From Hsuehochloa calcarea (taxonomy: Eukaryota > Streptophyta > Magnoliopsida > Poales > Poaceae): 64,000 nt of DNA. The notes under the pieces are model-generated. The model did no database searches and was not told the DNA's origin. It saw only the letters and a program-made list of their open reading frames with translations. Of this stretch, positions 24,271-37,300 are shown in pieces. The stretch is from assembly GCA_036346395.1 (NCBI GenBank), contig CM070615.1:2609534-2673533 (forward strand), given 5' to 3'. Made by a program: the position numbers and the translations under genes. Every line of letters starts with the position of its first letter. Within the stretch, counting starts at the first letter, position 1.

Positions 24271-26640
24271 ATGGAATGCAATGGCGGCGGCGGCGGCTAC
24301 TCCACGGCGGCCAAGGGCAAGATGCATGAGCTCGTCCCGCATCTGCGGTTCCCTCCGGGGTACCACTTCGTGCCGAGCGAGGAGGAGCTCATCGACGTCT
24401 ACCTCCGAGCCAAGATCGAGGGCCGGAAGCTGCCTCTCGACGTAGTCAACTATGTCGACATTCTCCACTGGGAGCCCGGCAAACTCGTCGGTAAGTAGCC
24501 TGCACCGTGTCCATCTCCATCAACCTGATAATAGCTAGATCCATCTTCGATTGAGGCAACGATTAACCACTAGTGTACATTAATTTTATTATATACTGCA
24601 TGATGATCATACATGCATGCATGTACGTAGAGGCATACAAGGGTTATGGGGAGAACAAGTGGTACTTCTTCACCAAGAGGGAGAAGTCGTCGTCGAACAA
24701 GAAGAACGAACCGAGCAGGAAGCTGCTGGTGGCCGGAGTCGAGGCGACCTGGAAGGCGACGGGGAGCCTGACGACTATACACAGGACAGGCAAGGACGGG
24801 AGGCGGCTGGAGGAGGTCATAGGGACCAAGAGGATTCTGATTTACTACGCCAAAGAGGGTGATGACGATGGCAAGTGGAGCATGCACGAGTACGTCATGG
24901 CAGACAAGCCCAAGGTATCGCATGCATGCATTGATCGATGCATCTGCATATAGTTTCGCAGCTTGCAAGAAACCTATTACTCGAAAGTCATGCCTATAAT
25001 TTTCTTATTTATTAGTCATCTATAATTACATAGTATTAAATTTAAAATTAAAGTATCAAATAATGTACAATTTTTGCACAGCTCTATTGTAACTTTTAGT
25101 TATATTTTTTTGTGTATTTGTAAGGTTCACTTATATTTACTTTTGTCTAGTTTAGAAAAAAAATTGTATTTGTAGGGTTTACTAATATTTATTTTTGTCT
25201 AGTTTAGATTTTTTTATCTTAATCACATAAATTTGTGGTATCTATTGAATGAAAATCCTAAAATTAAAAAGGTGATTGATGGATAAAAAAAATTCAATCA
25301 TCTGAAAACATAGACGCTCCCTTTAAGACCACACAATGGTTATTTATTTAGTTGTGGTAAGTGGCAACAAGAAAACTTGGTCGTGAGTACCATTACGTGT
25401 GAGTGTGTGGTGCTTAAAACATCTGAAGCCAGAGAGAGAGAGAGAGAGAGATAGCCACGCACGCTTAATACGAATGGTAGGACACATACAGTATGTCAGT
25501 ACTGGTAAATGATGTATTAACTTGCTAGAAGGATGGAAAAATCGTACTTAATTACACGCGGGTTCAATCGATAAGGCTTTATATCCCTTACTTTTCTAAT
25601 TGCTGCCACGATGCATGCAGATGGATCAGTACGTCCTGTGCACGATACAGAGGAAGCTGAATTGGGACAAAGCCGGCGAGGAAGTCGACAGTGGGAACAA
25701 ACGCAAGAGGGAAGACACCAACATGGAACAGAAGACGACGACGAGAAGGAAGAAGACGACTACTTCCCAAGCGCAGGAAAGCCAGCAGCAGCAGCAAGAA
25801 TCAACGTCTGATGGATCTTCCGAACCATTGATGCACGAGCAAGGTCACCAAACTTTCCATGAAGAACAGCCATTGTCTTTTGACGCGACAAGCCTCTCTG
25901 CCGTCATTCCGCAAGGGTGCCCAGGTGTAAATCATCAGCTTGATGTTTCCACCCAGATGTATGCTGGATATGCACACATGGCGCCAAACTTTCAGTTCAG
26001 AGACATGGTCCAAGTCTACAAACAAGACCCTGTGATGTTCTACAATCAAGGGCAGCAGCTGTTGGGCTACACAGATCATCAGTTGATCTCGCCAATCAGC
26101 AGCGGGGAGCATGCTGTTCAGCATCAGTTTTGCCAGCAAGGTAATGGCAGTGTGTTCAGAGAGCTGGAGCCACTTCCTTATCCTGGGCCATTGGAAAATG
26201 ATAATCTCTACTCTAACAGCTTCTACAAGATGTTCAATGGAACCTCGACATTGGTCCAACAGACAGATGATGATTTCTTGAAGTTCACTGATGTTCATGA
26301 CGATCTTGCTGTCGGCAGCCAACTAGGCAGTGGTTATGATGTCAGTGTAGGAACATCAGAGGGGAGAAATATTCAGGCCTTAGCCATCTGTCAAGACGGG
26401 CTCCAACGGCGGTGTAGAGAACAGCGGCATGATTCCGATGACGATCTTGTTGTCGGTAGCCAACTAGGCAGTGGTTATGATGTCAGTGTAGGAACATCAG
26501 AGGGGAGAAATATTCAGGCCTTAGCCATCTGTCAAGACGGGCTCCAACGGCGGTGTAGAGAACAGCGGCATGATTCCGATGGCCAGGTGTGCTGCGTGCC
26601 CTTCTGTGCAGTCTGTCGATCAGGACCTTCTGAAAATTAA
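24271..26640 (+). CDS. NAC-domain transcription factor
   Basis: Three exons: 24271-24490, 24631-24914 and 25621-26640, with GT-AG borders and matching phases, giving 507 residues. NAC subdomain A is at about 25-72 (LRFPPGYHFVPSEEELI), C at about 80-120 (ENKWYFFTKRE, GVEATWKATG), D at about 130-168 (GTKRILIYYA, WSMHEYVM) and E from 169 (MDQYVLCTIQRK). NAC proteins bind DNA as dimers and act in the nucleus. The tail starts with a Lys/Arg-rich stretch and a Gln run, then continues as a weakly structured acidic and Gln-rich activation-type region. Residues about 395-488 are two nearly identical 47-residue units. Sub-group and target genes cannot be named. The start was chosen because the ATG precedes a Gly-rich leader directly joined to subdomain A. 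Confidence 0.9.
26299..26580 (+). repeat. in-frame 141-bp tandem duplication inside NAC exon 3
   Basis: The unit at about 26299-26439 is repeated at about 26440-26580 with two base differences visible (GCT to GTT and GGC to GGT). Each unit encodes 47 residues running from DDL(A/V)VGSQLGSG to REQRHDSD. The period is a multiple of three, so the reading frame is kept. Confidence 0.95.
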
Positions 26641-28394
26641 TTAGGTATTTAATTTATGGTTTCTGTTGAACTTTGTTAGTAATTATAAAAGAATAACTGA
26701 GGAACATCTATCTAATGCTACTATCTGTTTGTTAAGGTCAGGGGGCATTACATGTAAGGTCTTACATTGTAATCCAGTGTTTATTTGAAGTGCCCTAATT
26801 AAACTTTGTGCTTTTTTAAGGTAGACATTTTACACTGGATAAGAAAAGGAGTGTAAACTGTTATAAAATGTCATTTTAGATTTACTCCATGGGTTCTTTT
26901 TTACTTGACATTTTTCACTTTCACGTTCTCCAAGATACAACTTTAACAGTTACTATTTTTTTGTAACTTTACGTTAAGATGTACTAATAAAGTTAAAATA
27001 TTATGAAAGTATTTTTAACAACAAATCTAATAATATGATTTTCATATAGTCAATCTAGATAGTTTTCTATCTATTGGTAGTGACGACACGGATTCTAAGA
27101 TATTAAGTAAAAAAGGAACCGAGGGGAGTAATTAGCGTTTTTTTTCGTTTCCTTCCGTTTTACATATGTGTAAACCGTATGTCCATATCAAGTACTCTGG
27201 TAGTTTGTTTTGTTACGGAAAAAAGACAAGAGTTTGGTGGCAGTCGTGAGTCGTGCAGGGTTCACAAAACCGGTTTTGCATATATATTTTTTTGAAGGGT
27301 AGGTCCGAAAATCGAAACATTTATGTTGAAATTTTCAAATCAAGATTTGAATTTTTCAAAGTTAAAACGGAAAAAAAATCAAAAATAGTTCAGCTTTGAG
27401 GGTTTGAACCCAAGAACCTTACCACCAAGGTACATACAAGCATGTGGTTAGATATGGTTTCAAATTTCTTTTATATTGTCCAAAATTCATCCAAAACATT
27501 TTTTTGTCGGTTTGGATTTCTAGCGGGGGTGGCAGTCAAACAGGTAAGACCAATTTTCAGCCGTTTTTTGAACTGTGGTCGTGCCATGCACTGCAGTGCA
27601 TATCAGAATTGCATCCTCTACTGTTGTACTGGGCCTTTACTTCTGTTAATCATCGTCCTCAGCTCATTTGGCACTATTCCGTGACACAATATTAATTCTA
27701 GCCCTCTTACGAAAGAATTGTCAAAATAACACTTACCGTAGCAGAACATTCACCCCCCAGCGCAGTGCTCCCCAGTGCGCAACTCTGCAGGGCGCCCAGT
27801 GCAGATCTAATTTTACCGTAAACATGGCCAGCAGTATTTCACTCGCATGCATATCTTGCAGAAAAGCATAACTTTCTAGTCAACTTGTTATATACTTCGT
27901 GGAGCTTCTAAATTATCAGAACAGGGTACAAAACAGGTTGTATACGGTCCTAAGCAGTTTATTCTAGAATTTCCACTTATTTTTCCCCCTAATGTTACAC
28001 GTATAGTACATGCAGATTGTTATACAGAGTGATTTCCTATAAAATAACAGGTTTAGGGCACCTCTTCAGTCTCATGTATACCTTTACAAGAGCATGACTA
28101 CATGTATTCTACAAAAATAATGAACGAAAAATGTATAAGTATAATGGCGCCTTCAGTTATTCCTTTATAACAACAAAATATTCGTCCTGCATCAAGCACC
28201 ATTCCCGACTGTTGGTTGATTGGTGGAATTTTTTATTCCTGCTCATGGAAAGAAGGGTTCAAGAATTACTACCTACCACCATTGCTTGCCGTATCAGTAA
28301 GAAGCCACCTATTTCCTTACGTGGAGTAAACAATTGATGAACTTAATCTACTGTCTTGATTATTGAATCTTTATTCTGATCGTTACACGAGTAA
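26641..28394. other. intergenic region between NAC and LACS6 3' ends
   Basis: This is the 3' side of both genes, which converge here. The sequence is AT-rich with no supported gene. A segment near 27240-27560 looks like repeat DNA (long T- and A-rich tracts and a short direct-translation-like stretch), but I cannot assign it to a family. Confidence 0.4.
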
Positions 28395-31300
28395 TTACAA
28401 CTTCTGCCTAGCTGATTCGGCCTCACGCAGTTGTGCATACATATCCGCGATTTCTTTTGCAAAGTATGCCTTAGCTTGCGGTCTTTTGACCTACAAAAGG
28501 ATTGAGCCAAGGAGTTAGCATTTCAGTATTGAAATCTCCAACAGAATTAACGGGACCTACCTTGAATGTGGGGGTGAGGAGACCATTTTCTACTGTGAAT
28601 GGTTCAGTAACAAGAGTAACAGCTTTGGCAAACTCAAAACCTCTTAGCTGGTACAATAAGCATAGAGATATCAATAAGGGATCACATCCATAATAGAGAA
28701 TTTTACGTACGGAGAGAATATGTAAGGTCAGAAGTGAACAGAGAAACCTGTGCTTCCTTTCCAATAGAATCCATGTCAGCCAGGACAGCAGCTCTTGCTC
28801 TCGGATCAGCACAGAGCTGTCTTAAATCCTCGTACTACAGGTTACAAAGGACAAATTAGAGCGTAAACTGTTGCTTGTATGATGAACTGGTGAAGACATG
28901 TCATGGAAAAGGGAAACAGGCTGTATGCAAGAATCCTTGGAGGATATATGAAACGACAAGAACACAGCAAAGTAGAAAAGAGCACGTCTTGTACAACAGT
29001 ACAAGGTTAACAAAAAGAAAGGGAAAATGGCAAACAGCGTATCTCATTTCCATGTTTTCCCCAAATCCAACAGAATGAGAAGAATTTGACCACACTATTA
29101 GCTTCTATCTACTACCCAGTTTTCCAGTTCAAGATGGAATCCATTAAAGCTGGCAAAAGTTATCTTATTTGTTAGATATGTATACAGTCTATGGTGTTCT
29201 ATGCTTATTGAAAACCCTGTACATGTTATATATTGGCCGTTTGGCTTATTGGAATAGAACAAGCATCATCCCAACATGGTATCAGAGCAAGGTTAGGGTT
29301 AGGGTTTTTGTTGCCACCATGTCTTCCTCTGTTTTTTCTACCGTTGCTGCCGCCCACCCTCCCATGCGAGCTTTGCTCCCACCGCGAGTCTCCCGCCGCC
29401 GGATCCAAGCCGCAATCGTCCTCTTGCTTCGCGGCGCATGAAGCTCCCCAGCTCCTCTGCTTCGTGCCACATGAAGCTCCCCGGCTCCTCTGCTTCGCGT
29501 CGCACAAGCTCCCGCCGCCTCCCCTGCTGTCGATCCAGCGCCGCCTGTGCCGGAGCCATTCCTCCCTGGCCCAAGTCGCCGCCACTCCCCGACACTCCCC
29601 TGCCCTGAGCGCTGCCTCCCGACGCTCCCCTGCCCGAGACGCTGATGCTGCCTCCCGAGCGCTCCTCTGCCTTGACGCTCCCCTGTCCCGCGCAAGCTCC
29701 AATCGCCACCACCGCCCTGGCCAGCTCCGGTCAACGTCGCCCAGGTCACTTCCGGCAGTCCCGGCTCCAGATCCGGCCCAATCCACTGCAGCCACCCGTC
29801 CCGGCTCCAAATCCGGCCTGATCCACTGCAACCGGCCCTCCAGATCGCTCTAGTGCTTCGGATGGCTTCCGCTGGCAGCTCCTTCGCCATCCCGCTCCCT
29901 TTGGTTCGTTACGACAAGACGAACTTCCGAGAGTGGGCTGTTCACCTGGGGATTCACCTCAACAGCCAACATCTCTAGGGTTATCTCACCGGCGAGTACC
30001 CCTTTCCTCCAAGCCCTACACCGCTCGTTCTGCCCACTCTCCCTGCACTAGAGGAGGCCCTAGAGCTCTACCGGTCTGAGCTGCACGCCTACGAGCGATG
30101 TAGGATGCCGATGCTCGTGCTACCGCCATCCTGGTGGGTAGCATGTCTGTGGTCATCTCCATGGATGTGGCGGAGCTGCCAACGACACAGCTTATGTGGG
30201 AGCGCCTCCGAGCTCACTACCAGCCAACGAATGATGTTATGTACCTCTCAGTTGTGGACTAGACGCATTCTCTTCAGTAGCTCGATGCCACCATGGACAA
30301 CTTCTACCAGCAGATATCTGAGGTGCGGTGTCAGCTTGACTCTGGGGCCGGATGTCTACCGGACCTGTCCCTGCTGTGTGTGGCTCCACGCTCACCAGCG
30401 TCTCTACGACTTTCGGACACATATCTGGCCTGGGTTTGAGACCATGCGTGCTCAGCTCCTCACTCGCCACCCACGTCCGAGCTTGGTGGAGGCCCTAACA
30501 GGTGTGCGTGTTGAGGAGACTCGTCACTGTAGCGCGGCTCAGATGCAGGTTGTCTTGTCTGCTTCAGCGCCTGCTCCTTCGCCTGTTTCTTCAGCACCGG
30601 CTATGATACCTGCCACAGCTCCCAGCGCACCAGTGGTTGTTGCCTCTACTGCGGGTCCCCACCGCACCTACTGCCAGCGTGATGGCCACCGGTATCAGGA
30701 CTGCTACAAGCGAAGAAGGGACCAGGGTCGTCGGGGTGGACATCCCCCGAAGGGCCCTGGAGGTTCCCCCCATTTAGGAGCTAGCGCCTCTAGCCAAGGC
30801 TCCTCCGGTGACGCCGTACAGCAGCTCCTCTCACTGCTCCAGCGCCTCAGTGTCAGCTCATGCTCAGACTCCTCAGGTTCTGCTCATCTGGCTCTTGCTT
30901 CTCAGCAGTCTTCCTCGCATCCGTCTCCTCCCTCGTCAGGTATCTTGTATCCGTGTATCTTGGACTCTAGTACTTTATTTCACATGACACCAGATTCTAT
31001 CCACCTCACTTCTCGTGCGTCCCACAGTTTTTCCTTCCCTTGTTCGGACTGCAGATGGTATATCTCTTCCTGTTGCAGACCGAGGCACCATTTCCACTTC
31101 TTTTCATATTCCTACAGTCTCTCATGTTCCTCAACTTACTATGTAGCTTATGTCAGCTGGTTAGATCACTGATCACGACTGTTGTATTATTCTTGAGTCT
31201 AACTCTTGTTGTGTTCAGGACTACCACACGGGGACTTTGCTTGGTACTAGCTCTTGGCGCCATGATTCGCAGCGTCTTTGGGAGCTCGACTGGCTTCATC

Positions 31301-34300
31301 TTCTTTCCACTATCTCCAGCCAGTCAGCCACTACCACTACCTCTGGTCTTGTTGCGTCCTCCACTACCTCCTTCGCTCAATGACACCATCATCACGGTCA
31401 TCTTTGTGGCTCGCGTCTATCATCACTAGTAGGTCGTGGTGTTCTTGGGTCTGTTTCTGGAGACACCTCTTTACATTGTATGGGTTGTAAGCTTAGCAAG
31501 CAGCTGCAGCTTCCCTATCCATCTAGTGATTCTATTTCTACTCGTCCTCTTGATCTTGTTCACTCTGATGTTTAGGGTCCAGCTCCCTTCGTTCCGAAAG
31601 GAGGTCATCGATACTATGTGATCTTTATTGATGATTATTCTCGTCATACTTGGATCTACTTCATATCCTCTGGCAATCAGGTTCTCTCTATTTACCAGAT
31701 GTCCGCCACCATGGTTCGCACTCAGTTTAATTCAGTCATTCGTGTGTTTCATGCCGACTCTGCTGGTGAGTATCTATCTGCTGCTTTGCATTGTTTTCTC
31801 GCTAAGCAGGGTACTCTTCCCCAGTACTCTTTTCCTGATGCTCACGCTCAAAAGGGTGTCTCTGAGTGTAAGCATCGTCACTTGCTTGAGACTGCTCGCG
31901 CTCTTGTGTGTGCCTCTTCTGTTCCCCATCACTGCTGGGCTGAGACTGTTTCCACTACTGCTTTTCTCATCAACATGTAGCCTTCCACTACTCTTCAGGG
32001 TTCTACTTCTATCGAGCATCTCTATGGTCGAGCCCCCGAGTAGTCACCTTCGCAATTTCAACTGTGTCTGTTTTGTCATTCTTCCACCTCGTGAGCGCAC
32101 CTAGCTGACTGCTCAGTCAGTTGAGTGTGTTTTTCTTGACTACAGTCTTGGGCATAAGGGTTATCGTTGCTACGACTCTGTTGCTCGCAGGATGAGAATT
32201 TCTCGAGATGTCACTTTCAACGAGTCTTGACCTTACTACCTTTGTTCCTTCACAGTCAGGTCAGATTCTCTTGTTGAGTCGATCTCCTTTCTGATTTTTT
32301 CCTAACTCTCCGCCTTCCACTACTGTTTCGCTCTATCCTCCATCTTCTTCGCCACCCTCTATTCCCCCTCCGTCGAAGGTTCCTTCCTACTCTTTTGTTG
32401 AGATTCCACCTTTTCCTCTACACTACTCTCGCCGTCCTCAGCTTACTCTTTCCCCTGTTGAGCCTCTATCTTTGCTAGGCCATGTTCCCAATTCTTCTTC
32501 CCCATCCTTGCTGGGTCCAGCTCCGCCTTCTCCCCAGATACGATCTTCGTGGTCGTCACACCTGTCAGCCGCTCGAAGGCCATCGCTTTGTACCACGCTC
32601 TCTTTCGAGCCTACGACCTACCGTGAGGCTGCTGCTCATCCTGAGTGACAGCTCGTGATGTCTGAGGAGATTGCTGCTTTGGAGCGTACTGACACTTGGG
32701 ATCTTGTGTCCTTACTTGAGCGTGTCACTCCCATCACGTGCAAGTAGGTGTACAAAATCAAGATCCGCTCGGATGGTTCCCTTGAGCGCTACAAGGCTCT
32801 TGTGGCTTGTGGTTTTTAGCAGGAGCATGGTCGTGACTACGATGAGACATTCACTCTTGCTACTCACATGACCACTGTTCGCACTCTCCTTGTTGTGACG
32901 GCCTCCGTTTGACAGTGGCTCATCTCTCAGTTGGACATTAAGAATACCTTTCTGAATGGCGAGCTGCGTGAGGAAGGCTACATGCAGCCGCCCCTGGGTA
33001 TTATGTCCCTAATGGTATGGTTTGTCGCCTTCGTTGCTCTCTCTATGGGCTCAAACAAGCCCCTCATACTTGGTTTGACCGCTTCTCCTCAGTTGTCACT
33101 GTTTCCGGCTTCTCCGCGAGTGGTCACGACCCTACCCTCTTTGTTTACACCTCTCCTCAGGGTCGAACGCTCCTCCTTCTATATGTGGACGATATGATCA
33201 TTACTGAAAATGACTCTCAATATATTGTCTTTGTGAAGGAGCGTCTCAGTGAGCAGTTCTTAATGTCTGATTTGGGTCCTCTTCATTACTTTCTTGGGAT
33301 TGATATCACTTCTACGCCCGATGGCTACTATTTCCCCCAAGAGAAGTACATTTAGGATATCCTTACTCGCGCTTGTCTCACTAATCAGCATGTGGTGGAT
33401 ATTCCGATGGAGCTTGGTGTTCACCTTCGGCCTACCGGTGGTGAGCCTCTTAAGGATCCCACTCGCTACCGCCATCTTGTCGGGAGTCTTGTCTACCTTG
33501 GGATCACTCGCACTAACATCTCTCACCCAGTTCATATCCTGAGTCAATTCGTCTCTACTCCCACTTAGCTTCACTACAGTCACCTTCTTCGTGTTCTGCA
33601 ATATCTTCCCAGGACCATCACTCGTTGTCTCTTTTTTCCTTGCTCCAGTTCTTTGCAGCTTCATGCGTGCTTTGATGCGACCTGGGCTAGCGATCATTCT
33701 GATCGTCGATCTCTTTCTACCTATTATGTTCTCCTTGGTTCCTCCTTGATCGCCTGGAAGACCAAGAAGCAGACTGTCATTTCCCGTTCAAGCGCTGAGG
33801 CTGAGTTGAGAGCCATGGCGTCGTTGACAACTAACATAACCTGCCTTCGGTGGCTACTTGAGGATTTCGTGTTTAAAACGCGCGACCTCCTCTCTTATCG
33901 ACAAGATCTTGGTGCGATCAGCATTGCTCGAGATCCTGTGAAGCATGAGCTCACCACGCACATTGGAGTGGATGCTTCGTACATGCGATCGCAAGTGCAA
34001 GACCAGGTTATTAATCTTCAGTATGTAATTTCGGAGTTTCAGTTAGCATATTTCTTCACCAAGGCACAGACTAGAGTTCAGCGTAGCTTGTACCTCTTCA
34101 AACTCAGTGTTGTTCATCTACCATGAGTTTGGGGGGGGGGGTATTACATATTTATATAGTCTACGGTGTTCTTTGCATATTGGCAACCCTATATAGGTTA
34201 TATATTGGCCATTTGGCCCATTGGAATAGAACAAACCTCATTCCAACATTATTAAGTTCATTGTTTAATACAATTGCCGAGACTAACTTTAAATCACCCA

Positions 34301-37300
34301 TTCAATTATAAACCTCACTTGCTCCAATTTACCAATTGACCTCATTCAGCTCCACGGCCATCACCCCCACTATTCACTTCAAAGTTCAAACCGTCGACAA
34401 AAAACCATCTGGTTCTGTGCAGTTTCCAGAAAAGAAAAGAAAAACACCCTTTCCACCACATCGTGCAGCAAATTCGTGAAAACCTCAACGTCTGGGAGAC
34501 ATGAATGCAGCGCAAAACAGTGTGTTCACATGAATAATGCAGCGCGAAACAGTGTATTCACATGTGAGAAGTTGCCCCCCATCCTCCCTTCTCTCTTGTA
34601 TCTCCAACCCTAAGGCTCTTGTCTTAAGGCAAGGCCACCCCATGGACTTGTAACATCTATTGGAAGTTTCCACTTGTGGTCTAGTACCAGTTTCCAGCTA
34701 GTACCATGCAGGCAGGGGCGTAACCAGCCTTTAAACAGGCCTCGGGCCGGCCCAACTGTAGCCCATATCTTGATTTCCTTCACATGGAAATTTTTTGTTT
34801 TCTATTGGGCCATCAAATGGGAATTTGAGACTGGGCCTCAGGCCATTGCCCCGGAGGGCCGAGGCCCAGCTCGCCACTGCATGCATGCAGGCGTGCTAAT
34901 AGAATTATTCAAAATTTCACACACTGCCATAAATTTTGTAAACATACTCTTGAAATCCTTCGAAGGATGGTGATGATGGGATAGTAGTAGGAATCTAAGC
35001 TTGCATATGCAGCATCCTAATAGATCACTACCACTTGGCTCAGGACCAAGGTCCTAGTCTCATCCCCCTTTGCCTCCACCGCTGACAACAGTAGAGGTCA
35101 AGTGTTCAACAGCCGCGCAAAGAAGAAACAAGAGGGACTTTCCATAATTCCATTCATGATCCAAACGTAAGATGGAAAAAGTTCATGCTCTAAATCGGAT
35201 CAGTGTGATAACAATGAGTTCCCCTTGCTATTTGTTTCCACGGGCTGAAATAAACAGGTGACAAATGCAACAGTCTAAGTATTTACCTGGATTCCTTCTG
35301 ATGCAGCCCAAGCCTTCAAAACCTCTGGTTCAACTGCTACAATGGCAACTAGAGAAGAGTTTAAACTATCACCTGCATCCAAATCAACAACTTTAGAATA
35401 TGCATGGCCATAGTTGATAGTTTACAGGCTTACAGCTAATATAAAATCACGAATATTACCATGTACAAAGCATTGGGCAATGAACTTGCACTTAGCATAG
35501 ACATTCTCAATCTTCTCTGGAGCAATGTATTCTCCTTGAGCTAACTTGAAAATGTTCTTTTTCCTTGAGTCCAGGAAAATATAAACAATTAGTAATTTAG
35601 GAAGAATAGTAGTTATACCAAACTGACTCTAGGGGAAATATATTAAATGAAATAACATCGGGAAAACGTGCAGAAAGAGAATTTGTGAGTTTAATATTGT
35701 TTATGCATCATCAGTTCTGGTGTGCTCTTTGATCTGTAGCTGAGAAGGTTAATATTCTGCGTCCGCTTTAAGTCTGTTGTTAGATATGTCTCTTATATAA
35801 GGTGTTCTTTGCATATTTTTCTGCTCTTGTAACTTGTATATTTTGGCATTTGGCCCATTGAAATAGAATTAAGGGTTCATTCTGCAATTCAAGTGTTTCT
35901 TATGGTTAGCAATTCGTTGTTGTTGCTAGACGGTGAATCGTCTCGTGCGTCGCAGCCTGGCAAACCAAGGGGTTTACGTTTTCTATCACTTGGCCAGCGA
36001 AATGATCGATCACCTGCTCATAGGCTGTGCGATTACTTCGCAAGTCTGGGCGCGTTTCCTCCCACTGGTGGGGCTGCGCCAAGGTATTCCTGCAGGCCAG
36101 TCGTTGCTAGAGAACCACTGGCTAGCCGCTCGCCATTCCCTCCCAAGGAACCACCGACGATGTCTCAACTCCTGTATCATCCTCATTTCCTGGATGCTTT
36201 GGAAGGAGAGGAGCGAGAGTGTTCAATCAAGCTTCAACTTCGGTCGATCAGCTTTTGTTCAGGATTTGTGAGGAGTACCGTCACTAGCGCATGGCTGTTT
36301 CTCATCGTTTAGAGGCGTTGTCATCCCCGGAGTAGTCTCTTCTACTAGTTCTCGTTAGCTTCTCACTTGGCTTCGGTGGAGCCTAGCTCTTTCTTTCTAC
36401 GCTCTGTGTTTTTCGTTTTCGTTTTTATAATGGTTGTTGTTTGTGTTTTCTCTTCTTAATGGAATGCCACGCAACTCTTTTGCACGTTCTAGAAAAAAAA
36501 TTAACAAACTATACTATATATACCTAACTGGAAGCACAATACAAAACAGTATATTATTCAGTTTACCTATCTATAATTTTTAGACGCCCTCCAGGCAGCC
36601 ACAAACCTATGTCTCCAGTGTGCAACCAACCATCCTCATCAATGACCTCTCTGCTGCAGGTTTACAAATACATTTATTGAAGCTCACTTAATATATTTGA
36701 AAATTTAAATAGGAGAGAGAGGATAGTAAGTTACGTTTGGATTTCATCTTTATAGTAACCACGAAATATTGTAGGTCCCCTAACACAAATTTCTCCACGA
36801 GGATATGGTTGATCCTCAGAAGTGTAATTCATTTCTGGGACATCCACAAGTTTAACCTCTGAAAACGAAAACAGGATTTGCATTATGAAAGAGTGTGAGA
36901 ACAATGCACAAAAACAAACTTGATGAATCTTGAAGGTGGAACCTAACTTAATTTGTGGCAAGAGAGAAATAATATTGGCATCTTTCTCGAGAAACAACGT
37001 AATTTTATTTCTGAAGAACATGATCCAATCAACATAGATCATTGGACCTTGCTAAATGGACAACCTCAAATAAGTTTCTTCAGTGCAAATATTTTCAACG
37101 GCCATTTATTTGAGGTTCAAAAGTACCACCATCATCCAATATGAAGGTAAGAGACAGTCCAAAGTAAATTAAACACAGGTTAACACATCATTACTTTAGG
37201 ATGCGTTCTCTATGTACTATTAATATATAAAGTTGACTTCATGAGAAATTACTGTCAACATAAGCACAAATTTTAGCCAAGCAAATCTAATTCTATCCTT

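Noticed and set aside
25601..25620. Upstream ATG of the long frame at 25600 as start of a separate gene
   Set aside because: The codons before 25621 belong to the intron. A consensus acceptor at 25619-25620 joins NAC exon 2 to MDQYVL in frame.
28395..28406. PTS1 peroxisomal signal at the LACS6 C-terminus
   Set aside because: The end is QKL after Arg. The small first residue of SKL-type signals is missing, so I do not claim a PTS1.
29226..29890. Overlapping open frames of about 200 codons on both strands
   Set aside because: They lie between the copia 1 primer-binding site and Gag in GC-rich leader sequence, and show no domain. Composition explains them.
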